Shown here: in pieces, positions 57,506 through 64,000 of the stretch
Position numbering within the stretch: position 1 is the first letter of the stretch
Layout of the letters: each line of letters starts with the position of its first letter
DNA from: G965233625 sp965233625
GTDB lineage: Bacteria > Planctomycetota > Planctomycetia > Pirellulales > Pirellulaceae
Reading direction: 5' to 3'
Assembly (NCBI GenBank): GCA_965233625.1
Contig: OZ247499.1
Coordinates: forward strand, 6,138,001-6,202,000
Length of the DNA: 64,000 bases
The notes under the pieces: model-generated
Told to the model about the DNA's origin: nothing
The model's database searches: none
What the model saw: the letters and a program-made list of their open reading frames with translations, nothing else
Position numbers and translations under genes: made by a program

Positions 57506-58747
57506 TTACGGTGTGCGCTGCTTCAACACCGCATCGGCAGCCCGCCGGCCTGATACCATCGCTCCCTGGATCGACGCTGTATCCAGCCAGTCACCGCAGG
57601 CGAATAGCCCGTCTTCCCGGCGGGCAGGCTTCGAAACAGGCTGCAACGCGGGCGGCTGCTGCGATGGCAATGCGTAGGTGATATTGTAAGTCTTCAGGTG
57701 CTGCCAAGTATCAACGCCGGCCCCATACCAGTCGCGTAGCTGGTCGCGGACCTGCGTTTCGATATCGTCGGCCGCTTCGCCTAGCACGGATACCGAAACG
57801 AGCGATTTGCCCGCGGGTGCATAGGTGCTGCTGACCTCGCTGGGAACGCACAGATTATTCACCGGCCCGGTGCCTTCGCCATTAAGCACTAGAATCGGCT
57901 CTGCGACGGGCGACTGGTCCGCGGAGAAGTAAAGGCAGGTCACGCTCTGGCCGGTTGGAACGGTCGCTTCGCCCAGCAGTCTGGCTGCCGCAGGCGCCTC
58001 GCACGCGACCACCACATTGCCGGTGGCAATCGTTTCGCCAGAGGCCAGCGTCACCCCATCAGCGCGGATGGAATCCACCGGCGCCGAGGTGCGGATCGAA
58101 CCCGCCGGCAGACCCGCCGCCAGCTGCTGCGCCATGGCGCCCATGCCATCGGCCGGGATCGCGGCCAGGCCGGTGGCGAACATGCGGAACACAAACTCAA
58201 ACATCCGGCTGGAAGTCTCTAACGCCGGGTCAAGAAAAATTCCACCCAGGAACGGGCGAAAGAACTGGTCAATCACGGCCGTAGAGAATCCATCGTCTTG
58301 CAGCGTGGCAAGCGTTGTGCGGGCAGGCCGCTGGAAAACATCTTCAAGGTCACCTTTACAGACGCGGGAGCGAAGTTTTGCCATTCGCAGTTTGTCAAAC
58401 GTAGAGCCAACCGGCGACAACGCCGTAGACAACAGATGCTTGGGACTTCGCCAGGGATCAACAAAACGGTGAAACTTGCCGTTATGCCGCACTAGCGCGC
58501 CGGGCGAAAACTTCGCCAGATTCAGCGCATCGTAATCCAGCACTGCCTGAGCTTCCGGGTAGGCGGTCAGCAATACCTGAAATCCCCGGTCCAGCAGAAA
58601 CCCATCCACCACATCCGTCCGCGCGCGGCCGCCCACCTCATCAGACGCCTCGAGCAATAGAAACGGCACACCCGCTTCGTGCAGCCGCCGTGCACAACAA
58701 AGCCCAGCCAGACCACCACCAACAACGACAACTTCAGGTTCAGACAT
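57506..58747 (-). CDS. FAD-dependent amine-oxidase/desaturase-like protein
   Basis: A 413-residue flavoprotein. The N-terminus has VVVVGGGLAGLCCARRLHEA, the second part SDEVGGRARTDVVDGFLLDR (DG motif) and the C-terminus FACGDWLDTASIQGAMVSGR. This is the layout of the protoporphyrinogen oxidase/phytoene desaturase superfamily. No carotenoid or haem gene lies next to it, so the substrate is open. No signal peptide. ATG 58747. Confidence 0.85.
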   Translation of the reverse strand: MSEPEVVVVGGGLAGLCCARRLHEAGVPFLLLEASDEVGGRARTDVVDGFLLDRGFQVLLTAYPEAQAVLDYDALNLAKFSPGALVRHNGKFHRFVDPWRSPKHLLSTALSPVGSTFDKLRMAKLRSRVCKGDLEDVFQRPARTTLATLQDDGFSTAVIDQFFRPFLGGIFLDPALETSSRMFEFVFRMFATGLAAIPADGMGAMAQQLAAGLPAGSIRTSAPVDSIRADGVTLASGETIATGNVVVACEAPAAARLLGEATVPTGQSVTCLYFSADQSPVAEPILVLNGEGTGPVNNLCVPSEVSSTYAPAGKSLVSVSVLGEAADDIETQVRDQLRDWYGAGVDTWQHLKTYNITYALPSQQPPALQPVSKPARREDGLFACGDWLDTASIQGAMVSGRRAADAVLKQRTP

Positions 58748-59014
58748 CTGCGGATCTTCAGAAAACGTGCATGCAAAACGGGTTCGTCACAGAATTTTCA
58801 TAGACGCACGGTGCAATCCGGCAAGGCGCACCCGGCGATAAATACGCAAACAGACATATCAGCAGACGTCTGTCGCCAGTTGCACCCGCCGCAAGGCGCC
58901 CCGTTGTGCGGCGGGCGTTGCATGCAGGTGGTAGAATGAATGTTCGCTTCGCCCCAGATTAAACGCAGTTTGAGATCATCTACGCACCATCGCTTCAACA
59001 AGGTCAGTTCTCTC

Positions 59015-59971
59015 ATGATGCAGCAACCACTCCGGCAATATCTCACGCAGATCAGCTTCTTTGCCCTTATTCTGCTCACCACCGCGACCGTCACTGCCGG
59101 GGAGAAATTCCCGCTTCGCGCCAAGCGGATTCTGGTGCTGGGCGATTCGATCACGCACGCCGGCGGATATGTGGCGTACATCGACACGCAACTTCGCCTG
59201 AACAAAGTGCAGCCCAAACCGCAGATCATTAACATCGGGCTTGGCAGCGAAACCTGCAGCGGACTGTCAGAACCCAAGCATCCGTTCCCGCGGCCCGATG
59301 TGCACGAGCGGCTGGATCGCGCCCTCGCGGCGGTCAAGCCCGATGTGGTCATGGCCTGCTACGGCATGAACGATGGCATTTATTACCCGCTGGGTGACGA
59401 GCGTTTTCAGGCGTTCAAGGACGGCGTGAAAAAGCTGGTCAAAAAATCACATGACGCCGGCGCCAAGGTTATTCTGCTGACGCCGCCTCCCTTCGACGCT
59501 CTTCCGCTGCGGAAGAAGGGCAAACTGAAGCCTGCCGGCGAAAGCGAATACGCGTATTTCGCCATGTATGAGAACTACGACGACGTACTGAAGGCCTATG
59601 GCGAGTGGATGCTGCAAGAGAAAGATCTGGCCGAAATGGTCATCGATCTGCATGGCCCGTTAAGCCGCGCCGCCGCCCAGCAGCGTAAGACCAAGCCAGA
59701 GTTCACCTATTCTCCCGACGGCATTCATCCCAATGCGGCAGGCCACCGCCTGATCGGTCAGACGGTGGTGAAGGCCTGGGGCTTGAAGGATCTCGACGCG
59801 CCCGCCCCGCTGCTGAACACCGTCAAACGCCGCACTGCGATGCTGCACGACGCCTGGCTTTCGCACATCGGACATAAGCGTCCTGGTGTGGGCAAAGGAC
59901 TGCCGCTCGAACAAGCGGAGCAAAAGGCTGCAGAGCTGAACGACAAGATCAACGCGATGCTGCCGGAGTAG
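59015..59971 (+). CDS. Exported SGNH/GDSL hydrolase
   Basis: A 318-residue exported esterase-type hydrolase. The signal peptide (LTQISFFALILLTTATVTAG) is followed by block I RILVLGDSITHAGGYVAYID (catalytic Ser), block II GLGSETCSG (Gly), block III ACYGMNDGIYYPL (Asn) and block V SPDGIHPNAAGHRLIGQ (Asp-x-x-His). All SGNH residues are present. Such planctomycete enzymes are probably sugar-ester or sulfated-glycan deacetylases, but the substrate is unknown. ATG 59015 or the adjacent ATG 59018 follows AAGG. Confidence 0.87.
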   Translation: MMQQPLRQYLTQISFFALILLTTATVTAGEKFPLRAKRILVLGDSITHAGGYVAYIDTQLRLNKVQPKPQIINIGLGSETCSGLSEPKHPFPRPDVHERLDRALAAVKPDVVMACYGMNDGIYYPLGDERFQAFKDGVKKLVKKSHDAGAKVILLTPPPFDALPLRKKGKLKPAGESEYAYFAMYENYDDVLKAYGEWMLQEKDLAEMVIDLHGPLSRAAAQQRKTKPEFTYSPDGIHPNAAGHRLIGQTVVKAWGLKDLDAPAPLLNTVKRRTAMLHDAWLSHIGHKRPGVGKGLPLEQAEQKAAELNDKINAMLPE

Positions 59972-59978
59972 GCACGCC

Positions 59979-60467
59979 TCAGCTTTCCAGGTGGTCCGCT
60001 AAGAACTCGCAGATGCGTTGCGGGCTAATGATGCCCACGATTTCATCCTGGCTGTTCAGCACGGGCACATGCCTGTAACCGGCCGCCGCCATCACGCACA
60101 GCGCTGCGGCCGGCGAATCCTGATCGCGGACAAAGACGGGGTTCTTTGTCATGATCTCTTTGACGGGCAGATCTTTGACCTCCTCGTAATTGAGTGCTGC
60201 GTTGTCGAGCACGTCGCGGTCGGTGAAGATGCCAGCCAGCCGGTTCTGGTTGACCACCAGCACGCTGGCGATGTCGATCCCTGTCAGCGTTTGCAGGGCT
60301 TCTTCAACCGGCGTGTCATCGGCAATGGTCTTGAAGGGTTGCGAGTGAATGGCCGCGACCGTTTCTTCACAGAGCGTCCGCTCGAGGCCGTCGCTGAAGG
60401 TTTTTGGTTCGTAGTTTTCCAGAGGGTCCTGGAATTCGTCCGCGGTTGTTTTCGTTGTATCCGCCAT
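59979..60467 (-). CDS. CBS-domain pair protein
   Basis: A 162-residue protein with two CBS domains: PFKTIADDTPVEEALQTLTG, IASVLVVNQNRLAGIFTDRD and later VKEIMTKNPVFVRDQDSPAA, YRHVPVLNSQDEIVGIISPQ. CBS pairs bind adenosyl nucleotides and regulate enzymes or act as stress sensors. The start has GGAGCCTGACC. It lies 2 bases after the stop of the related CBS gene, so the two form one operon whose promoter is the sigma-54-like element at 60986. Its N-terminal 35 residues are acidic. Confidence 0.87.
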   Translation of the reverse strand: MADTTKTTADEFQDPLENYEPKTFSDGLERTLCEETVAAIHSQPFKTIADDTPVEEALQTLTGIDIASVLVVNQNRLAGIFTDRDVLDNAALNYEEVKDLPVKEIMTKNPVFVRDQDSPAAALCVMAAAGYRHVPVLNSQDEIVGIISPQRICEFLADHLES

Positions 60468-60469
60468 GG

Positions 60470-60937
60470 TCAGGCTCCTTCTCGCTCGGGTAGTGGGGTG
60501 GCGCCGGGGCATTGTGTCAGGACGGCTTCCGGGAAGTGGTCAGCGATGTACTCCATCAAACCTTTCTGACCTGTCAGACCGGCGACGCGTCCATCATCGT
60601 CCACCACACATACAAAACGGTGGTTCTCAGCCTGCATCCCTTCCATGACCGTCAGAATGGGTTCGCCCGTTTCCGCTCTGGGAAATTGCCGGGTCATGTG
60701 ATCGGCCAGCGAGTCATCGATGCCCGCCGGAGCCGTGGCCAGCATGTTACGGAGGATCGCTTCGGTGAACATTCCCACCGGGCGCTGCTCTGCATCAACG
60801 GCGAAGATGCAGCCCAACCGGCCGGCGCGCATCCTCTGCACCGCGTCCCGGATACTCAGTTCCGGCGGGCCGGTAATTGCGTCGCGTAGATTGAGCCGGC
60901 TGACAGGCTCTTTCAGCATGTTCTCGTAAAGTCCCAT
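60470..60937 (-). CDS. CBS-domain protein, first gene of the pair
   Basis: A 155-residue CBS-pair protein: ELSIRDAVQRMRAGRLGCIF, DAEQRPVGMFTEAILRNML, then ILTVMEGMQAENHRFVCVVD and DDGRVAGLTGQKGLMEYIAD. The N-terminus GLYENMLKEPVSRLNLRDA is short. ATG 60937 is preceded by AAAGGGATACGC. A strong sigma-54-type element lies 49-65 bases upstream and CGCAC dyads 130-190 bases upstream, the same arrangement as at the stress genes near 12-17 kb. Both CBS proteins probably sense energy charge under stress (inference). Confidence 0.87.
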   Translation of the reverse strand: MGLYENMLKEPVSRLNLRDAITGPPELSIRDAVQRMRAGRLGCIFAVDAEQRPVGMFTEAILRNMLATAPAGIDDSLADHMTRQFPRAETGEPILTVMEGMQAENHRFVCVVDDDGRVAGLTGQKGLMEYIADHFPEAVLTQCPGATPLPEREGA

Positions 60938-60985
60938 GATGCGTATCCCTTTGATAAGTGGTAAGGGTTGTCCTGCCGTCTGACT

Positions 60986-61002
60986 TTGCAAACAACATGC
61001 CA
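60986..61002 (-). promoter_or_regulatory. Candidate sigma-54 promoter for the CBS operon
   Basis: Minus-strand TGGCATGTTGTTTGCAA fits TGGCACG-N4-TTGCA at nearly every position with exact GG-N10-GC spacing. The start site would be near 60976, giving a leader of about 40 nt. Confidence 0.65.
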
Positions 61003-61066
61003 GTCGCATCATCCGGCGGATTCCAGGGGAGAATGCGTGCACCGCCGCGATTTGCGCATGTGCCCG

Positions 61067-61124
61067 GTGTGCGAGCGGGCGAATCCGCACACGTGTGAAA
61101 CATCAAGCGGGCGATCTCGCACAC
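61067..61124. promoter_or_regulatory. CGCAC dyads upstream of the CBS operon
   Basis: GTGTGCG (61067-61073) and CGCACAC (61086-61092) form a 7-bp dyad, followed by another CGCACAC at 61118-61124. They lie 65-120 bases upstream of the sigma-54-like element, a usual place for enhancer-binding activators. Confidence 0.5.
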
Positions 61125-61303
61125 CCGGTAGCTGGGCGGCGCCTTCATGAAACGCCTTCATTGCTCCCCCTTTGCAATTCAGTCGTTAACTTTTAGGCTC
61201 TCGTAGTTTCCAGCCTCTTAGGCCGTGTGCTGCGTTAGAATAAAGGCGATCAGCCTTACGAAGCGGTTGAGCAACTTTTTTCGACGGGATAATTGTCATC
61301 AGT

Positions 61304-61861
61304 ATGGAAGTCTGGCTGCGTCCGAATGTGCGAATTCTCTACGCCGGTTGTACGGCAGGCGGCGTGATTGCAGTCGCCGGGATAGGGATCCTTGGTGCCG
61401 GCGCCTGGATGTTGACCGGCGGAGCAGGAGTGCTGGCGATTGCCTTGATCGTAGCCGGCGCCGTGCTGATTCTGGCGGGGGCGTTGCTGGCCGGCGCCTG
61501 TGCCCTGCATGCCCGCAAAGCACGGATGGCGTGCGATGGCGAACATCTGATGTTGAATCTTGGTGCGTCGCAGCCGTTTGTCATTCCCCTGGATATCGTC
61601 GAAGTTTTCTTCCTCGGACAAGGCAAGAGCGGTGTGCCGGGCGGAAGCGAAACCACGACCGTCGTGGTGCGGCTGGCCGAACGGGCGGAAGACTGGAAGA
61701 AACGCGACGTGTCGCCCCGCATTGCCCGCTGGTGCGACGGTTACATCACCCTGCTAGGCGCCTGGACAGAGCCCGTAGATGCGGGCGTTGTGACCGAACT
61801 AAATCACAAACTGCTTGCTTGCCATCGTGCGCTGAAGGCCAAGGCGGAGCCCATCGCATGA
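61304..61861 (+). CDS. Two-span membrane protein, hypothetical
   Basis: A 185-residue protein with two adjacent hydrophobic spans (residues 12-36, VIAVAGIGILGAGAWML; 42-68, VLAIALIVAGAVLILAGALL) followed by a cytosolic beta-rich domain with a SETTTVVVRLAERAEDWKKR segment. No family recognised. Its stop overlaps the start of the mfnB-like gene (ATGA), so the two are co-translated. Start ATG 61304; no strong ribosome site seen. Confidence 0.68.
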   Translation: MEVWLRPNVRILYAGCTAGGVIAVAGIGILGAGAWMLTGGAGVLAIALIVAGAVLILAGALLAGACALHARKARMACDGEHLMLNLGASQPFVIPLDIVEVFFLGQGKSGVPGGSETTTVVVRLAERAEDWKKRDVSPRIARWCDGYITLLGAWTEPVDAGVVTELNHKLLACHRALKAKAEPIA

Positions 61862-62580
61862 CGAAGCTGCTGGTCAGCGTCCGCTCTGCGGCTGAGGCGC
61901 GCGACGCCATCGCCGGCGGCGCCGATGTGATTGACGTGAAAGAACCCGCCAACGGCCCGCTCGGCGCCGCTAGTCCCGCGGTCTGGAGAGAAGTCGCAGA
62001 ACGGGTGGCAGCAGCGCCGCAGTGCACCCTTAGCCTCGCCACCGGCGAACTGCTGCAAGCAGGTGAAGAAGCCTTGCAGAGCCTGCACTCCATCTGCGAC
62101 ATATTCGCCGGCCGCAACCCAGTGATCGTCAAAGCCGGGCTGGCAGGGTGTGGCGCCAAGGCGGACTGGCGGCAGCAGGTTGCATCCTGGTCCAGGAAGT
62201 TGCCGCCGCACGCGCAGCCCGCACTGGCCGCTTACGCCGATTTCAATACTGCAGATTCGCCATCGCCTCTGGAAGTAATAAACGCCGCCACCCGCGAAAA
62301 CATCCGCTTCGCACTGCTCGACACATTCGATAAGCAAGCAGGAAGTCTATTAACCCACCTGACGATCGACGACCTGCAAACCTGGGTGGCGAACGCCCGG
62401 CAGGCCGGCATCGCCGTTGCCATCGCAGGTTCACTGCCGCGAGCAGTGCCTACCAGCCTGCTGCAACTTCAACCAGACTACATCGCCGTCCGCGGCGCCG
62501 TCTGCGACGGAGACCGCCTCAGCCAGGTGCGCAAGGAATACGTCACCGGGATGGCGCAGCAGCTACGGGCAACTGCTTGA
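61858..62580 (+). CDS. mfnB: (5-Formylfuran-3-yl)methyl phosphate synthase-like protein
   Basis: A 240-residue TIM-barrel enzyme of the MfnB (DUF556) family, which in methanogens makes the furan precursor of methanofuran from two glyceraldehyde-3-phosphates. Family signature: KLLVSVRSAAEARDAIAGGA, DVIDVKEPANGPLGAA with the Schiff-base Lys28, a second Lys in NPVIVKAGLAG and IAGSLPRA near the end. Planctomycetes carry methanofuran/H4MPT-type C1 genes, so a C1-cofactor role is plausible. ATGA overlap with the upstream membrane gene. No other C1 gene is in the window. Confidence 0.85.
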   Translation: MTKLLVSVRSAAEARDAIAGGADVIDVKEPANGPLGAASPAVWREVAERVAAAPQCTLSLATGELLQAGEEALQSLHSICDIFAGRNPVIVKAGLAGCGAKADWRQQVASWSRKLPPHAQPALAAYADFNTADSPSPLEVINAATRENIRFALLDTFDKQAGSLLTHLTIDDLQTWVANARQAGIAVAIAGSLPRAVPTSLLQLQPDYIAVRGAVCDGDRLSQVRKEYVTGMAQQLRATA

Positions 62581-62602
62581 GACTTTTCGGCTTCGTTGGA
62601 CG

Positions 62603-63418
62603 TTATTTGTCCACGCTTTCCAGCATCCTCTCGATAAGGTTTCTTATCTGAGGGTTGTCTGCGTTTTCTTTGTGCATCTCGAACAGTTTGTCGCGAAGCA
62701 GTGATTTTGCATCGGGCGTGTCGTGGCGGCGTTCTGGCTTTGCTAAGTGTTTTTCGTACAGCCGGAACGCTTCTGGCGACCTTCTGTGCAGATCGGCAGC
62801 GTTTTTCGCCCGCACACGTTTTCCGTTGACAGAAACGGTGATGCCGCCCGCCTTGTTCTCGTGGATGGAAACTTTCTTGCCGTTGTCCATCACCGTAACG
62901 CTACGGCTTCTATCCGAAGAGTTTGATTCGAAATGGCTTGCATCTCCCATGCGGGGGGCGCCACCACGAGTCGTGCCGCCCGAGGAACCGCTTGCGGAAC
63001 CACCCGCCGAGCCGCCTGCAGAACCGCGCGCCGTGCCGCCGAAGCTGGCGGCGCCGATGCGATCTTTGTACAGACGGTACGCTTCGGGATACTGCTCCTT
63101 TAGTTGGGCGGCATCCTTGGCGTGAACTTTCTTTCCGTCGATGGTGACGGTAATGCCTGAGCCATTTTCAACAATCGAGACCCGCTTGCCGTTCTCCGTA
63201 AAAGAAACACTACGGCTGCCCGTGCCGCTTGTTGAACCAGATGACCGCGAGAAACTTTTCCCGGAGGCGCCTTTGCCTGGGAATCCTTGTCCAGGGAAAC
63301 CCGGGAATCCGCCGGGGAAGCCTCCGCCCGGGAAACCTTGCGCGGAAATCGAATCCGGCAGACAGACGCAGCAGGCTGCGGCGATAAGCATGGCGAGACA
63401 GGCAGCGTACATTTTCAT
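62603..63418 (-). CDS. Exported Gly/Ser-rich protein with a duplicated domain
   Basis: A 271-residue exported protein: a signal peptide (ACLAMLIAAACCVCLPDSIS), a GFPGGGFPGG low-complexity strip, then two copies of a unit of about 50 residues: SVSFTENGKRVSIVENGSGI onward and SVTVMDNGKKVSIHENKAGG onward. Both continue with ITV-x-G-K-x-V-x-A-K-(D/N)-A-A-x-L and end AYRLYKDRI or AFRLYEKHL. The copies are joined by a GGSAGGSASGSSGG linker. The last 25 residues (NADNPQIRNLIERMLESVDK) resemble the end of the next gene. Function unknown. ATG 63418 gives a clean signal peptide. Confidence 0.68.
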   Translation of the reverse strand: MKMYAACLAMLIAAACCVCLPDSISAQGFPGGGFPGGFPGFPGQGFPGKGASGKSFSRSSGSTSGTGSRSVSFTENGKRVSIVENGSGITVTIDGKKVHAKDAAQLKEQYPEAYRLYKDRIGAASFGGTARGSAGGSAGGSASGSSGGTTRGGAPRMGDASHFESNSSDRSRSVTVMDNGKKVSIHENKAGGITVSVNGKRVRAKNAADLHRRSPEAFRLYEKHLAKPERRHDTPDAKSLLRDKLFEMHKENADNPQIRNLIERMLESVDK

Positions 63419-63526
63419 TCTTGATTCCTCGAATAAGTCGTGGAACTGGTCCGTTAAGCCGGGATCGACTTGTTTCAATAGAGGTTTGCCGCTGCGGCGG
63501 AATCGTCACGCGAATAAGCCCGGCGT

Positions 63527-64000
63527 TTATTTAGGGGTTTCCTCCGCTTGGCGTATCATCCTGTCCAGTAGGTCTTGCATCTGCGGGTTGTCCCGGTGGA
63601 ATTCCCGCATGGACCGCAGCTGTTCAATCAACATCTGCTGAGCTCTGTTAGGGGGCGCCTCACGCGGAATCTCAGGTTCACCCCCGCTTTCCGGTTTGTT
63701 GTCCGTCTTGTCTGCGGAAACCTGCGCCGCTGTTTTCCATTGCTCGCTGAACGGGGCTGGATGCTTCTCCACCGCGGTACGCAGGCGACGAAGAAAATCG
63801 TCATATTTCTGCCGGGTTGCAAACGCCTTGCTGTGTCCGCCGGCGTCGATCATGCCATAGAACCGCCCACCCCGGCCGCTGGCGGTTACCGCGATGGACC
63901 GCACCTCGGCGGTTAGGGCAGAAAGCTCGACGGACGCCCGTTGTAGGCCGGCGGATGTCAGCTTGATAGGTTGCCGCTGTGCCGGCCGCATCGCGTGCGT
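63527..64000 (-). CDS. Exported-type hypothetical protein, truncated at window end
   Basis: At least 154 residues; the frame is open to base 64000, so the true start lies outside. Its C-terminus (FHRDNPQMQDLLDRMIRQAE) parallels that of the neighbouring Gly/Ser-rich protein, and its middle (KYDDFLRRLRTAVEKHPAPF) recalls no known family. A proline/glutamate-rich linker lies between. The two genes, 108 bases apart on the same strand, probably belong to one planctomycete-specific family and one operon. Confidence 0.6.
   Translation of the reverse strand, partial: THAMRPAQRQPIKLTSAGLQRASVELSALTAEVRSIAVTASGRGGRFYGMIDAGGHSKAFATRQKYDDFLRRLRTAVEKHPAPFSEQWKTAAQVSADKTDNKPESGGEPEIPREAPPNRAQQMLIEQLRSMREFHRDNPQMQDLLDRMIRQAEETPK

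Overview
The window reads as chromosomal DNA of a planctomycete, most likely Pirellulaceae-like. The evidence is the family content: a paired DUF1592-type cytochrome and DUF1552 protein, a haem peroxidase with an N-terminal LEPR-XLL-like motif, an SLA1-homology (SHD1) HEAT protein, a Ser/Thr kinase with a long TPR tail, an exported squalene-cyclase-like protein carrying a haem motif, an MfnB-like protein of the C1/methanofuran pathway, many signal peptides and high G+C. There are about 57 supportable protein genes and one tRNA. No rRNA, CRISPR array, complete transposase or integrase was seen.

Layout. 0-11.7 kb: end of an ankyrin gene, an HTH protein, a prolipoprotein diacylglyceryl transferase with an inserted PDZ-like region, a PP2C phosphatase, a metallophosphoesterase, a PhoD-like phosphatase, and the DUF1592/DUF1552 pair. 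11.9-25.9 kb: a stress and redox cluster with two universal stress proteins, a TerB-like protein, a c-type cytochrome coupled to DUF2267, hemerythrin with a VIT1/CCC1 transporter, an exported methyltransferase, an HlyD plus fused ABC-2 exporter, an exported DsrE protein, a 29-residue membrane peptide and a metallo-beta-lactamase/rhodanese protein. Several genes here, and the CBS operon at 60 kb, have good sigma-54-type -24/-12 elements 40-60 bp before their start codons, and GTGCG-NATTC-CGCAC-type dyads lie nearby. 26-34.7 kb: a voltage-sensor-like membrane protein, DUF2177, lipoamide dehydrogenase, a poorer region of small ORFs and palindromic repeats, DUF389, and two exported planctomycete proteins.

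34.8-44.6 kb: a CAT-anticodon tRNA (probably Ile2), the kinase/TPR gene, then a patch with mobile-DNA traces (an attC-like hairpin, two integrase-tail-like remnants, a HEPN-like gene with EPDP repeats), followed by a FAD oxidoreductase and a fused serine hydrolase/sialidase. 45.3-47.7 kb: a PhyH dioxygenase divergent from a compact metal-response unit. This consists of a MerR-type regulator with a textbook 20-bp-spacer promoter, an overlapping 49-residue metallothionein-like peptide with 17 cysteines, and a MerC-type membrane protein. It is the most distinctive small system in the window.

48-64 kb: TrmL, an Ldh-type dehydrogenase, NADAR, the haem peroxidase, an ECF sigma factor, a HEAT/SHD1 protein, Tpx, a peroxiredoxin-like/membrane pair, SOUL, an FAD amine-oxidase-like protein, an SGNH hydrolase, a CBS-domain pair, a membrane protein coupled to MfnB, and two exported proteins sharing a C-terminal motif (the last truncated by the window end).

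Functions are assigned by reading translated motifs by eye; no database search was possible. Regulatory sites are pattern matches only.
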